Below, piece after piece: positions 7,346 to 16,310 of a stretch of DNA of 64,000 bases. The DNA lies in contig NZ_JAJBZH010000004.1 of the NCBI RefSeq assembly GCF_020551945.1, positions 124,001 to 188,000 of the forward strand. The letters are read 5' to 3'. Position numbers and translations under genes: made by a program. Below the pieces are notes generated by a model. The model made no database searches. It was not told the DNA's origin and worked only from the letters and a program-made list of their open reading frames with translations. The stretch is from Cellulosimicrobium marinum. GTDB lineage: Bacteria; Actinomycetota; Actinomycetes; Actinomycetales; Cellulomonadaceae. Positions within the stretch are counted from its first letter, which is position 1. The number at the start of each line of letters is the position of its first letter.

Positions 7346-10300
7346 GTGAACGCCGCAGCCCGAACCAGCTCAGCCGCCCGGAGCGTGGCCGATCCGGACC
7401 GGCTGACACCGGACCCCGCCGGGACGCCCCGCGAGGACGGTGCCGCGCCCGCACCGCAGCGGCCCGCCCTCGTCCCCGAACCGACGACCGCCGACCTCGT
7501 CGAGGACGCCGTGACCCGGTGGCGCGGCGGTCTCGTCGAGCTCGCGGGCGGGTCGTCCCTCGCCGACATCTCGCTCCTCGGCGACGCCGTCGTCGACCTC
7601 ACGGCCGCGCACCCCTCCGGGGTTGCCCAGCTCTTCGCCGGGCGGCCGACCCGGCTGTCCAACCTCTTCCGCGAGGGCGGCTCCCTGCCCGCCGCGCGCC
7701 GTCGGGCCCGCGCGGTCGTCGTCCGCGCCGCCGAGCACGCCCAGCGGTACGGCGTGGCGCCGACCTACCTCGCGATCGGCGTCGCGACCTGGACCGAGGG
7801 GGCCGTCGACCCCGAGCAGGCGGACGACGTCGGAGCCCTCGCCCGGGTCGCCGGACGCGGCCCGACCGTCCACGTGACCGCGGACGCCGCAGGGGACACG
7901 GCGACCCAGGAGCCCGCGGACGAGTCCCGCCCCGGCGAGACCTCTCCTGCCGAGAGCGCCCCGGACGAGAGCTCCCCCCACGACGACACCGCCCGCGAGC
8001 ACTCCGGCCGCGACGACGCCGCCCGTGACGAGGAGTCCCCGGCCGACGCCGCGCCCGACGTGCGCACCGTGCGCGCGCCCGTCCTCCTGCGACCGGTGAC
8101 CGTCACGCCGCGCGGCGACGGCGAGACCGACTACGAGCTCACGCTCGAACCGACGGCGGAGGTCAACCCGCTCCTCGCCCGCACCCTGCGCGCCCACGGC
8201 GCGCTGCTCGACCCCGTGACGCTCGCCCGCAGCACGTTCACGGGCGCGGGGTTCGACCCGGGCGACGCGACCGACCGCATCGCGGCGCTCGGGCGTGCGG
8301 TGCTCGGCGACTTCGAGCTCACCCACCGGGTGCTCGCCGGCACGTTCGTCCACCCCGGCCAGGTGCTCGTCGACGACCTCGACGAGCTCGCCCCGGGTCT
8401 GCCGCGCCACGAGATCGTCGCCGCCCTCGCGGGGGACGACGCCGCCACCGCCCGCCTGCGCCGCGACCTGCCCGCCCCGCGCGTGGGCGACGCGGACCCG
8501 GAGCTGGAGCGCGGCGTCGGGGACCTCGACCCGTCGCAGCGGCACGTCGTCGACGTGCTGACGACGGGGGCGCACCTGTTCGTCGACGCCCCGGCCGGGG
8601 CGGACGTGAGCGGCACCCTCGCCGCGGTCGTCGCCGAGGCGGCCGCGAGCGGGCGGCAGGTCCTCTACGTGCCGGGGCACCGGCGTGCGGCCGACTCGCT
8701 CGTCGCCCGGCTGGAGTCGCTCGGTCTGGGCGGGCTCGTGCTCGACGTCGCCCCCGAGCCCACGTGGCGCGCCGACGTCTCCCACCGTCTGCTCTCGGCG
8801 ATGGCCACCGAGCCCGAGCCGGTGGAGGACGACGAGCTCGCCCGGACCCGCGACGCCCTCCTCGGGTCCCGCGCACGGCTCGCCGGATACATCGAGGCCC
8901 TCCACCTCACGCGCGACCCGTGGCACGTCTCCGCGTACGACGCGCTCCAGGCGCTCGCGCGGCTCGTGGCCCAGCGCCCCGCGCCCGACACGACGGTGCG
9001 CCTGGCGCCCGAGGTGGTGCTCGGCGTCGGGCCGCGGCGCGACGAGGTCGCGGCGGACCTGCGCGAGGCGGCCGAGCTCGGCGTGTTCACCGCGCGCGCG
9101 ACGGCGACCCCCTGGTACGGCGCGGACCTCACGACCGGGGAGGCCGCGCAGGACGCGCTGGTCCGGGTCGAGCGCTTGCGCTCGCACACGCTGCCCCGGC
9201 TGCGCGCGCAGATCGAGAGCGTCGCCGAGGTCACCGGGCTCACGCCCGCGACGACCCTGCGCCAGTGGGGCGACCAGCTCCGCATGCTCGGCGGGATGCG
9301 CGGCACGCTCGACGTGTTCCAGCCCATGATCTTCGAGCGCACCGCGCAGGACATGGTCGAGGCGACGGCGAGCCGTGCGTGGCGCGAGGAGCACGGCGTC
9401 GACATGGGCTGGTTCGCCCGGCGGCGCCTGCGCCGCCGGGCCAAGGACATGGTGCGCCCGGGCGTGCGCGTCCCCGACCTGCACGCGGCCCTCGTCGAGG
9501 TGCAGGCGCAGCGCGCCGTCTGGCAGGCGCAGTGCCCCGGGGGCGGCTGGCCCCGGCTGCCCGAGGGGCTTGCCGGCATCGAGGACACCCACGAGGCCGT
9601 GCGCATCGACACCGAGGAGCTCGAGCCGGTCCTGCGCGGCACGCGGCACGGCGGCGGCCTCCTCGACGCCCCGCTCGACGACCTCGCCGCGCGGCTCGAC
9701 GAGCTCGCCGACGACACCGAGTCCCTCGACCAGCTGCCCCGCCGCACCGCGGTGCGGCGCCGGCTCTCCGCCGCCGGTCTCGACGACCTCGTCGCCGACC
9801 TCACGGCGCGGCGGGTCGAGCCGGACCTCGTGGGTGCCGAGCTCGAGCTCGCGTGGTGGAGCTCGGTGTTCGAGCAGGTGCTCGCCCAGGACCAGGCGCT
9901 CGCCGGCCAGGACGGCGCGGGCCTCGACGCCCTCGCGCGGCGGTTCCGCGACCTCGACCGCACGCACGTCGCGTCGCTCGCGGCACCGGTCCGGGCGGCG
10001 GTGCGCGAGCACCTCGCCACCGCGATGCGCGAGCACCGCGACGAGGCGGAGGACCTGTTCACCGAGCTCCTCGAGGGCCGGCTCGTCAGCCTCCGGGAGA
10101 CGTCGGAGAAGCACCCCGAGGTGCTGCGGCGGCTGCGTCCCGTCCTCGTCGCCACGCCGACCCTCGTCCCGCACCTGCTCCCCGCCACCCGCACGGTCGA
10201 CCTCGTCGTGCTCGACGCCGTCGAGCACGCGCCCGTCGAGCTCGTGCTCTCGGCGCTCGCCCGCGGCCGCCAGGTCGTCGTGGTCGGCGACCGGCGCGCC

Positions 10301-11467
10301 GCGTCCGCCTCGACGGTCGGCGACCTCGCCGACCTGCTGCCTATGGTGCGGCTCCTCGCCGACGGCTCGCGCCGCGACCCGTACGTCACCTCGTTCCTCG
10401 CCGCGCACGGGTACGACGGCGTGCTGCGCCCTTCGCCCCTGCCGCGCGCCGAGGCGCTCGTCCAGCTCGACGTCGTGGACGGCGCGGGGATGCCCGACCC
10501 GGTCTCGGGGGCCGTGGAGAGCACGCAGGCCGAGGTGGAACGGGTCGTCGAGGTCGCGATCGAGCACGCGCTCACCCGCCCCGACGACTCGCTCGCGATC
10601 GTCACCATCAGCACCGCGCACGCCGACCGCATCCGCGACGCCCTCCTCGTCGAGGTGCGCCGCAACCCCGCGCTCGCCGGGTTCTTCTCGACGTCACGGC
10701 CCGAGCCGGTCGTCGTCGCCGACATCTCCGGGGTCGCCGGTCTCGTGCGCGACACCGTCGTGCTGTCCGTCGGCTTCGGCCGCACCCCGCACGGACGCGT
10801 CCTGCACCGGTTCGGCATCCTCGGGACGCCCGGCAGCGAGGCGATGCTCCTCGACACCGTCGGTGCGACCCGGCGACGCCTGCACGTCGTGTCCTGCTTC
10901 ACCGCCTCCGACCTCGACCCCGAACGGCTGCGCGGCCCCGGCGCCCGGCTGCTCGCCGAGGTGCTGGACCTCGCCGAGCAGCGCAGCGGAGCCGCCGACC
11001 AGGTCTTGCTCGGCAACGGCGTGGACGTCGGCGGCAGCCCGGACCGCCTCGTGCTCGACCTCGCCGAGCGGCTGTGGCGCGCCGGCCTCGTCGTCGAGAC
11101 CGACTACGGCATCGGGGACGGCGACCGGGTCCCGCTCGTGGTGGGCCACCCCGACCTGCCGGGCGAGCTGCTCGTCGCCGTGCTGACCGACGACGCGGCG
11201 TACGTCGCGGAGCGCAGCGTGCGCGTGCGCGACCGGCAGATCGGCGAACGCCTCGAACGGCTCGGGTGGACGGTCGCCCAGGTGTGGTCCGCCGCGGCGT
11301 TCCTCGACCCGGCGAAGGAGGCGGAGCGCATCCGGCGCGTCGTGCAGGACGTGCGCGACGCGCGGCTGCCGGAGTCCGGGGGCGTCGCCCAGACCGGCGG
11401 GGGCGACCGGATCGTCGTCGTGCCGGTGCTCGACGACGACGCCGACCACGGCGACGACGACCTCTGA
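7346..11467 (+). CDS. Giant SF1-helicase/nuclease-like protein with eroded catalytic motifs
   Basis: 1373 residues. The layout resembles actinobacterial DUF4011/SF1 helicases fused to a C-terminal REase-like domain (MTES_1575 type). The Walker A equivalent after 'DPSQRHVVDVLTTGAHLFVD' reads 'APAGADVSGT' instead of GPPGTGKT. The Walker B equivalent reads 'VVLDAVEHAP' instead of DEASQ. The C-terminal nuclease-like part keeps the scaffold ('RVRDRQIGERLERLGWTVAQ') but has 'RVPLVV' and 'AVLTDD' where an RIDLAV/ECD-type acidic pair is expected. Residues about 180-240 are an acidic low-complexity linker. The GTG is preceded by TAGCGT-N6, so it may be leaderless. It probably binds something rather than hydrolysing ATP; function unknown. 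Confidence 0.7.
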   Translation: MNAAARTSSAARSVADPDRLTPDPAGTPREDGAAPAPQRPALVPEPTTADLVEDAVTRWRGGLVELAGGSSLADISLLGDAVVDLTAAHPSGVAQLFAGRPTRLSNLFREGGSLPAARRRARAVVVRAAEHAQRYGVAPTYLAIGVATWTEGAVDPEQADDVGALARVAGRGPTVHVTADAAGDTATQEPADESRPGETSPAESAPDESSPHDDTAREHSGRDDAARDEESPADAAPDVRTVRAPVLLRPVTVTPRGDGETDYELTLEPTAEVNPLLARTLRAHGALLDPVTLARSTFTGAGFDPGDATDRIAALGRAVLGDFELTHRVLAGTFVHPGQVLVDDLDELAPGLPRHEIVAALAGDDAATARLRRDLPAPRVGDADPELERGVGDLDPSQRHVVDVLTTGAHLFVDAPAGADVSGTLAAVVAEAAASGRQVLYVPGHRRAADSLVARLESLGLGGLVLDVAPEPTWRADVSHRLLSAMATEPEPVEDDELARTRDALLGSRARLAGYIEALHLTRDPWHVSAYDALQALARLVAQRPAPDTTVRLAPEVVLGVGPRRDEVAADLREAAELGVFTARATATPWYGADLTTGEAAQDALVRVERLRSHTLPRLRAQIESVAEVTGLTPATTLRQWGDQLRMLGGMRGTLDVFQPMIFERTAQDMVEATASRAWREEHGVDMGWFARRRLRRRAKDMVRPGVRVPDLHAALVEVQAQRAVWQAQCPGGGWPRLPEGLAGIEDTHEAVRIDTEELEPVLRGTRHGGGLLDAPLDDLAARLDELADDTESLDQLPRRTAVRRRLSAAGLDDLVADLTARRVEPDLVGAELELAWWSSVFEQVLAQDQALAGQDGAGLDALARRFRDLDRTHVASLAAPVRAAVREHLATAMREHRDEAEDLFTELLEGRLVSLRETSEKHPEVLRRLRPVLVATPTLVPHLLPATRTVDLVVLDAVEHAPVELVLSALARGRQVVVVGDRRAASASTVGDLADLLPMVRLLADGSRRDPYVTSFLAAHGYDGVLRPSPLPRAEALVQLDVVDGAGMPDPVSGAVESTQAEVERVVEVAIEHALTRPDDSLAIVTISTAHADRIRDALLVEVRRNPALAGFFSTSRPEPVVVADISGVAGLVRDTVVLSVGFGRTPHGRVLHRFGILGTPGSEAMLLDTVGATRRRLHVVSCFTASDLDPERLRGPGARLLAEVLDLAEQRSGAADQVLLGNGVDVGGSPDRLVLDLAERLWRAGLVVETDYGIGDGDRVPLVVGHPDLPGELLVAVLTDDAAYVAERSVRVRDRQIGERLERLGWTVAQVWSAAAFLDPAKEAERIRRVVQDVRDARLPESGGVAQTGGGDRIVVVPVLDDDADHGDDDL

Positions 11468-11521
11468 GGGACGACCCGCGGGAACGGTCCGGTGCGCCGA
11501 TTCCGGTGGGACGATGGGGTC

Positions 11522-11740
11522 GTGACGACCTCACCCGATCCCGCGCCCGAGCCTGACCGACCGCGCGCCCGCAGGCCGCGGCGCGCCGTCCGGCGCGGGA
11601 CCGAGACGTCGGCCGTCGCCGGGCTCAGCGAGGACGAGCGCCCCGGGGGCTGGGGCGACGCCGCGCCGTCACCCGAGAGCCGTGGCGCGGACGACGAGCG
11701 CCTGCTCCGCGACGTCCCGCCGCACTACGGCCGGCATTGA
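11522..11740 (+). CDS. Small conserved-looking hypothetical protein
   Basis: 72 residues from GTG, ending 'DDERLLRDVPPHYGRH'. The first half is very basic ('[14 protein letters not shown]'), the second acidic and Pro-rich. I see no known domain. The start at 11522 is favoured because GACGAT-N6-GTG has the leaderless arrangement seen before many genes here; an in-frame GTG at 11492 is an alternative. It lies 54 bp after the helicase-like gene on the same strand and converges with mscL. The motif 'LLRDVPPHYG' may be the conserved functional end. Confidence 0.5.
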   Translation: MTTSPDPAPEPDRPRARRPRRAVRRGTETSAVAGLSEDERPGGWGDAAPSPESRGADDERLLRDVPPHYGRH

Positions 11741-11770
11741 CGCTCGGACAGGACGGTTCAGGCGCTGCGA

Positions 11771-12241
11771 TCAGATCCGGTCGGACGGGCCGGCCGAGGG
11801 GCCGCCCGCCGCCGGACCGCCACCCAGGGAGCCGGTGCCGGGCGCGGAAGCCTGCGCGGCGAGCAGGTCGCGGATCTCCTGGAGGACCCGGACGTCCTCG
11901 GCCGGGGCCTCGGGCTCCGGCTCGACGTCCTTCTTGCGCCGGGCGGCGAGGTGGTTCATCGGCACGACGATGACGAAGTAGATCGCGAGCGCCACGAGCA
12001 GGAACTGCAAGATCGCGTTGAGGATGAGGCCCATGTCGATGGTCGCCTCGTTGATGGGACCGATCATCCAGATGTTCGAGATGTCGGGCTTGCCGAAGAT
12101 CATCGCGATGAGCGGGCTGATGAGCCCGTCGACGATCGCCGTGACGACCGCACCGAACGCGGCACCGATGGCCACGCCGACCGCGAGGTCGATCGCGTTG
12201 CCGCGGAGCACGAACTCCTTGAACCCGTTGAGCATCCCCAT
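11771..12241 (-). CDS. mscL: Large-conductance mechanosensitive channel MscL
   Basis: 156 residues. The N-terminus 'MLNGFKEFVLRGNAIDLAVG' followed by 'VAIGAAFGAVVTAIVDGLIS' is the hallmark MscL TM1 with its glycine/alanine-packed pore helix. TM2 is 'ILNAILQFLLVALAIYFVIV'. The periplasmic loop is short. The cytoplasmic helix 'EDVRVLQEIRDLLAAQ' is followed by a Gly/Pro-rich tail. It is an emergency osmolyte-release valve in the inner membrane. ATG GGG ATG gives two possible starts; the first is taken, with AAGGGA upstream. It converges with the small ORF at 11522-11740. Confidence 0.95.
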   Translation of the reverse strand: MGMLNGFKEFVLRGNAIDLAVGVAIGAAFGAVVTAIVDGLISPLIAMIFGKPDISNIWMIGPINEATIDMGLILNAILQFLLVALAIYFVIVVPMNHLAARRKKDVEPEPEAPAEDVRVLQEIRDLLAAQASAPGTGSLGGGPAAGGPSAGPSDRI

Positions 12242-12341
12242 GGGAGGTCCCTTCACGTCGCTGACCGCGTGGCGACGGCGCCACGACCGTGCAGAGACGA
12301 TCCTGACAACGGTGACGGTGGGCGGCAACAGCGCGCGCAGC

Positions 12342-13055
12342 TCAGGGCACGAGCACGGCGGTCACCTCGCCCCAGCCCGCGACGGCCGCGAGGCGCTCCG
12401 CCTCGCCCGCGCGCACGGCGACGAGGGTGACGTCGGCACCGCCCCCGGACGCGGTCCCGAGCAGGCCGCCGCCCGAGGGTTCCGCAGCCCGGCCAGGGAC
12501 GACGACGGCGCCGCGCGCCAGGTAGGGGTCGTCGGCGCCCGCCTGCGCCCCGGCGTCCGGGGGAGCGGCCAGCCCGGGCGCGACGAGCAGGTCCACGCGG
12601 TCGCCCGGCGCGAGCAGGCCACCGACCGCCGGGTCGAGCCGCACGGGGGCGACGACCGTCCCGTCGGGCGCGGCGGCGACGAGCTCCCCGGCCGCGACGA
12701 GCGACTCCTGGAGGAGCGTCCCCGGGGCGAGGCGGACCGAGGCGGTGCGACCCACCGCGTCGGCGGTCGAGCGGAGCGCGGCGGGGGCAGAGGCGGCCGC
12801 GACCTCGACCAGGCGCACGTCGTCGGAGCCGACCGGCTCCCCGGCCTCCACCTCGCGCGTCGTCAGGACGACGGGGACGGTGTCCGGGGGAGGTGGGCGC
12901 AGCGCGGCGACCGAGGCCGTGGCGGCGAGGCCGCAGCACAGCGCGGCGGCGACGAAGCGCAGGCGCCACCAGGCCGCGCCGAGGAGGCGGCGGGCCGAGC
13001 GCGCACGGGCACGGGCGTCGTCGGGCAGGCGGGGGCCACGGGCGAGGGGGTCCAT
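12342..13055 (-). CDS. SAF-domain membrane protein (CpaB/RcpC-like)
   Basis: 237 residues. There is a cytoplasmic basic N-terminus, one transmembrane helix ('LRFVAAALCCGLAATASVAA'), then a SAF domain: 'VVLTTREVEAGEPVGSDDVR' to 'APGTLLQESLVAAGE'. A second region ('VAPVRLDPAVGGLLAPGDRV', 'DLLVAP') matches the RcpC/CpaB layout. CpaB proteins help assemble Flp/Tad pili, but no pilus genes are nearby, so the role is unclear. The chosen ATG follows TACGGT by 8 bases. It lies upstream of mscL and downstream of the FmdB-like gene, an order I recall from other Micrococcales. Confidence 0.72.
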   Translation of the reverse strand: MDPLARGPRLPDDARARARSARRLLGAAWWRLRFVAAALCCGLAATASVAALRPPPPDTVPVVLTTREVEAGEPVGSDDVRLVEVAAASAPAALRSTADAVGRTASVRLAPGTLLQESLVAAGELVAAAPDGTVVAPVRLDPAVGGLLAPGDRVDLLVAPGLAAPPDAGAQAGADDPYLARGAVVVPGRAAEPSGGGLLGTASGGGADVTLVAVRAGEAERLAAVAGWGEVTAVLVP

Positions 13056-13183
13056 GGGCCGCGACCGTAGCCGGGGCACGGGTGCCGGCCGCCGGAGCCT
13101 GTGGACGGGTGGGGCGCGGGGTCGCGTCCTCCACGAGCGAGGCCGACGCTGTGGTCGACTTTCGGAGGTGGTGTGTCGCGCTC

Positions 13184-13228
13184 GAGGGCCAGGAGCCCGA
13201 GGGCCAGGAGGCCGAGGGTCAGGAGGCC
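13184..13228. repeat. 15-bp tandem repeat, 3 units, spanning the fmdB stop codon
   Basis: GAGGGCCAGGAG(C/G)CC is repeated at 13184-13198, 13199-13213 and 13214-13228, with one further base change in the third unit. It runs from the end of the FmdB-like gene into the intergenic region. Confidence 0.7.
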
Positions 13229-13536
13229 GAGGAGCCCGTCGACGACGAACCGGTCGACGAACCCGAGCTCGACGTCGAGGCGGCCGCGCCGGACGAGGCG
13301 CCGCCCTTCGCGGTCTTCGACGACGAGCCTGACGACGCGCCCGACGACGAGCCCTTCCCCGCGCGCGAGTCGTTGCGGTAGAAGCCCGAGCCCTTGAAGG
13401 TCACGCCGACGGACGAGAACACCTTGCGCAGACGGCCGGAGCACTCCGGGCACACCGTGAGCGCGTCGTCGGTGAAGGCCTGGTGGATGTCGAAGGCGTG
13501 TCCGCAGGCGGTGCAGGTGTAGGCATAGGTGGGCAC
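13219..13536 (-). CDS. FmdB-family zinc-ribbon protein with Ser/Gly-rich tail
   Basis: 105 residues from GTG with a strong GAGGAGAA ribosome site. The N-terminal 45 residues form the FmdB zinc ribbon: 'PTYAYTCTACGHAFDIHQAF', then 'VCPECSGRLRKVF', giving the CxxC...CxxC zinc ligands. 'VTFKGSGFYRND' is the usual C-terminal end of the domain. The last 45 residues are Ser/Gly/Ala repeats. The precise function of these regulators is unknown in most species. Upstream, a -10 box TATGAT abuts a CIRCE element, implying heat-shock control by HrcA. Confidence 0.85.
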   Translation of the reverse strand: MPTYAYTCTACGHAFDIHQAFTDDALTVCPECSGRLRKVFSSVGVTFKGSGFYRNDSRAGKGSSSGASSGSSSKTAKGGASSGAAASTSSSGSSTGSSSTGSSAS

Positions 13537-13602
13537 GGGTTCTCCTCGTTCACGTGACGGCGCCGTGCCGGGGACCGGTCGCTGCCGCCAGGTCGCCACG
13601 GG

Positions 13603-13629
13603 CTGGCACTCGAAACTTCCGAGTGCTAA
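13603..13629. promoter_or_regulatory. CIRCE element (HrcA operator) upstream of the FmdB-like gene
   Basis: Read on the minus strand: TTAGCACTC, nine bases, GAGTGCCAG. The consensus is TTAGCACTC-N9-GAGTGCTAA, so 16 of 18 arm positions match. It directly follows TATGAT (13634-13629), so HrcA would cover the start of transcription of the zinc-ribbon gene. The other flank, the penicillin-acylase gene, has its own -10 box 36 bp away. Confidence 0.8.
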
Positions 13630-13677
13630 TCATACGCGGGGCCGGGCGGGGTGACGGCCCGGGGTAGTCTCGCACCC

Positions 13678-16305
13678 GTGTCTGCCCACGAGAACGCCCC
13701 CGACGGAGAGGCCGCCCCGACCCCGGCCGAGACCCCCCGCCGACGCTCGACAGGCCGCCGGGTCCTCGTCGGCGTCGCGGCGCTGCTCGTCGTGGCCCTC
13801 GTCGCGGGCGCGGCGTTCGTCGTCGTGACGGTGCGTCGTCCGCTCCCGCAGGCCGGGGGCGAGATCCAGCTGTCCGGCCTGGACGCCGAGGTCACGGTGC
13901 TGCGCGACGCGCAGGGCGTGCCCCACGTCTACGCGGACACCCCCGAGGACCTGTTCCGCGCCCAGGGCTACGTGCAGGCGCAGGACCGCTTCTTCGAGAT
14001 GGACTACCGGCGGCACGTCACGGCCGGGCGCCTCGCGGAGCTCGTCGGCGACAACCCCGACGCGATCGCCGCGGACAAGGTCACCCGCACCTTCGGGTGG
14101 CGGGAGGTCGCGGAGGCGGAGTGGGAGGTCGTCGAACCCGAGACGCAGGCCTATCTCCAGGCGTACGCCGAGGGCGTCAACGCCTACCTCGACGACCGCA
14201 GCCCGGGCGAGCTCGGGCTCGAGTACACGGTCCTGGGCCTCCAGGTCGAGGTCACCGACCCGGAGCCGTGGGACCCGATCGACTCGCTCGCGTGGCTCAA
14301 GGCAATGGCCTGGGACCTGCGCGGCAACTACGACGACGAGCTCGAGCGCGCCCTCGCCTACGGCACGATGCAGGACACGGCGCGCGTCGCCGAGCTGTTC
14401 CCCGCGTACCCGAGCGACGTCAACGCCCCGATCCTCCAACCGGGCGAGCTGGAGAACCCGCAGCGCGTCTCGGCCGACCTCACGGCGGAGGGGGAGGAGA
14501 CGTTCGCGTCCGACCACCTCCAGGCCGCCGTCGAGGCCGCGGACCGCGCGCTCGACGCCGTCCCCGTGCTGATCGGCCGCGGCGAGGGCACGGGCTCGAA
14601 CTCGTGGGTCGTCTCGGGCGAGCACACCGCGACGGGGCAGCCGATCCTCGCGAACGACCCCCACCTGAGCCTCGGCGCCCCGGGCATCTGGGCGCAGGTC
14701 GGTCTGCACTGCACCGAGGTCGGCCCCGACTGCGGGTTCGACGTCGCGGGCTTCTCCTTCGCCGGCTTCCCCGGCGTGGTCATCGGGCACAACGCGCAGG
14801 TCGCGTGGGGCCTGACGAACATGGGTGCCGACGTCACGGACTTCTTCATCGAGCGCGTGCGCGACGACACGTACCTGCGCGGCGACGAGTGGGTGCCGCT
14901 CGAGACCCGGACGGAGACGCTGCGCGTCGCCGGCGGGGAGGACGTCGAGCTGGAGATCCGCTCCACCGTGCACGGGCCCGTCGTGTCCGGGGTGGTCGGC
15001 GAGCTCGACGCGGTCACCCAGTCACCGGTCGACGGCACACGGCTCGGGGAGTACGCGGTCGCGCTCCAGTGGACCGCGCTCGAGCCCGGCCGCACCGCGG
15101 ACGCCGTCTTCGCGTTCAACCTCGCCGCGGACGCCGAGGACATGCAGGCCGCCGCGGCGCTGTTCGAGGTGCCGGCACAGAACATCGTGTTCGCCACGAC
15201 CGACGGGCAGATCGGGTACCAGGCCCCCGGGAAGATCCCGGTGCGAGGCTCCGTCTCCGGGCCCGTCGCGTCCGACGGCTCCTGGCCGCGCCCCGGCTGG
15301 GACGAGCGCTACGACTGGCAGGGCTACGTCCCGAGCGAGCAGATGCCGCGCGTCGTCGACCCCGCCGAGGGGTTCGTCGTCGCCGCCAACCAGGCCGTGC
15401 TCCCCGCAGGCGTCGAGCCGTTCCTCACGACCGACTGGGACTACGGCTACCGCGCGCAGCGCATCCGCCAGCTCCTGCAGGACGAGATCGCGGCGGGCCG
15501 CGAGATCGACGTCGACACCATGAACGAGATCCAGGTGGACGACCGCAGCCCGTACGCGGAGGTGCTCGTCCCGATCCTCCTCGACCAGGAGATCGACGAC
15601 GACTTCGCCGCCCAGGGTCAGGAGCTCCTCGCGGACTGGGACTACCGGACCGACACCGACTCCGCCGCGGCCGCGTACTTCGCCGCCGTGTGGCGCAACC
15701 TCCTCGAGCTGACGTTCTGGGACGACCTGCCGGAGTCCGCGCGACCGAACGGCGGGAGCCGGTGGCTCGCCGTCGTGCAGGGCCTGGTCGACAACCCGAC
15801 GGACGCGTTCTGGGACGACCGCGAGACCGTGAGCGTCGTGGAGACGCGGGACGAGGTGCTCACGCAGGCGCTCGTGTCCGCGCGGCTCGACCTCACGGTG
15901 GAGCAGAGCAAGGAGCCGGACGACTGGCGGTGGGGGAACCTCCACGTCCTCGCGCTGCAGCACCCCGTCCTCGGCGGGGAGTCGATCCCGGCGCCGGTCC
16001 GCGACTACGTCAACCCCGACCCCGTCGGCATGCCGGGCGGGTCGTCGATCGTCAACGCCACGGCGTGGGACGCGGCCTCCGGCTCGTTCGAGGTGACCGC
16101 GGGCCCGTCGATGCGCATGGTCGTCGACCTCGACGACCTCGACCGGTCCACGTGGGTGACGGTGACCGGGACGTCGGGCCACCCGGCGTCGCGCCACTAC
16201 GACGACCAGCTCGCGACGTGGGCCCGGGGCGAGACGTTCGCGTGGCCGTTCGGCGTCCAGGCGGTCGCCGACGCGGCCGAGGACGAGCTCACCCTCGTCC
16301 CGTAG
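13678..16305 (+). CDS. Penicillin-acylase-family N-terminal-nucleophile hydrolase
   Basis: 875 residues with one N-terminal membrane anchor ('GRRVLVGVAALLVVALVAGA'). The alpha-like part shows 'GVPHVYADTPEDLFRAQGYV'. The linker ends in 'GEGTGSNSWVVSGEHTATG'; Ser307 of 'SNSW' is the predicted autocatalytic nucleophile that becomes the N-terminus of the beta chain. 'NDPHLSLGAPGIW' and 'VAWGLTNMGADVTDFFIE' are family hallmarks. Members deacylate penicillins, acyl-homoserine lactones or other amides; the substrate cannot be read here. The GTG is preceded by TAGTCT-N7, a leaderless layout; a GTG at 13651 is less likely. The protein is probably extracytoplasmic and tethered. Confidence 0.88.
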   Translation: MSAHENAPDGEAAPTPAETPRRRSTGRRVLVGVAALLVVALVAGAAFVVVTVRRPLPQAGGEIQLSGLDAEVTVLRDAQGVPHVYADTPEDLFRAQGYVQAQDRFFEMDYRRHVTAGRLAELVGDNPDAIAADKVTRTFGWREVAEAEWEVVEPETQAYLQAYAEGVNAYLDDRSPGELGLEYTVLGLQVEVTDPEPWDPIDSLAWLKAMAWDLRGNYDDELERALAYGTMQDTARVAELFPAYPSDVNAPILQPGELENPQRVSADLTAEGEETFASDHLQAAVEAADRALDAVPVLIGRGEGTGSNSWVVSGEHTATGQPILANDPHLSLGAPGIWAQVGLHCTEVGPDCGFDVAGFSFAGFPGVVIGHNAQVAWGLTNMGADVTDFFIERVRDDTYLRGDEWVPLETRTETLRVAGGEDVELEIRSTVHGPVVSGVVGELDAVTQSPVDGTRLGEYAVALQWTALEPGRTADAVFAFNLAADAEDMQAAAALFEVPAQNIVFATTDGQIGYQAPGKIPVRGSVSGPVASDGSWPRPGWDERYDWQGYVPSEQMPRVVDPAEGFVVAANQAVLPAGVEPFLTTDWDYGYRAQRIRQLLQDEIAAGREIDVDTMNEIQVDDRSPYAEVLVPILLDQEIDDDFAAQGQELLADWDYRTDTDSAAAAYFAAVWRNLLELTFWDDLPESARPNGGSRWLAVVQGLVDNPTDAFWDDRETVSVVETRDEVLTQALVSARLDLTVEQSKEPDDWRWGNLHVLALQHPVLGGESIPAPVRDYVNPDPVGMPGGSSIVNATAWDAASGSFEVTAGPSMRMVVDLDDLDRSTWVTVTGTSGHPASRHYDDQLATWARGETFAWPFGVQAVADAAEDELTLVP

Positions 16306-16310
16306 CCCGG

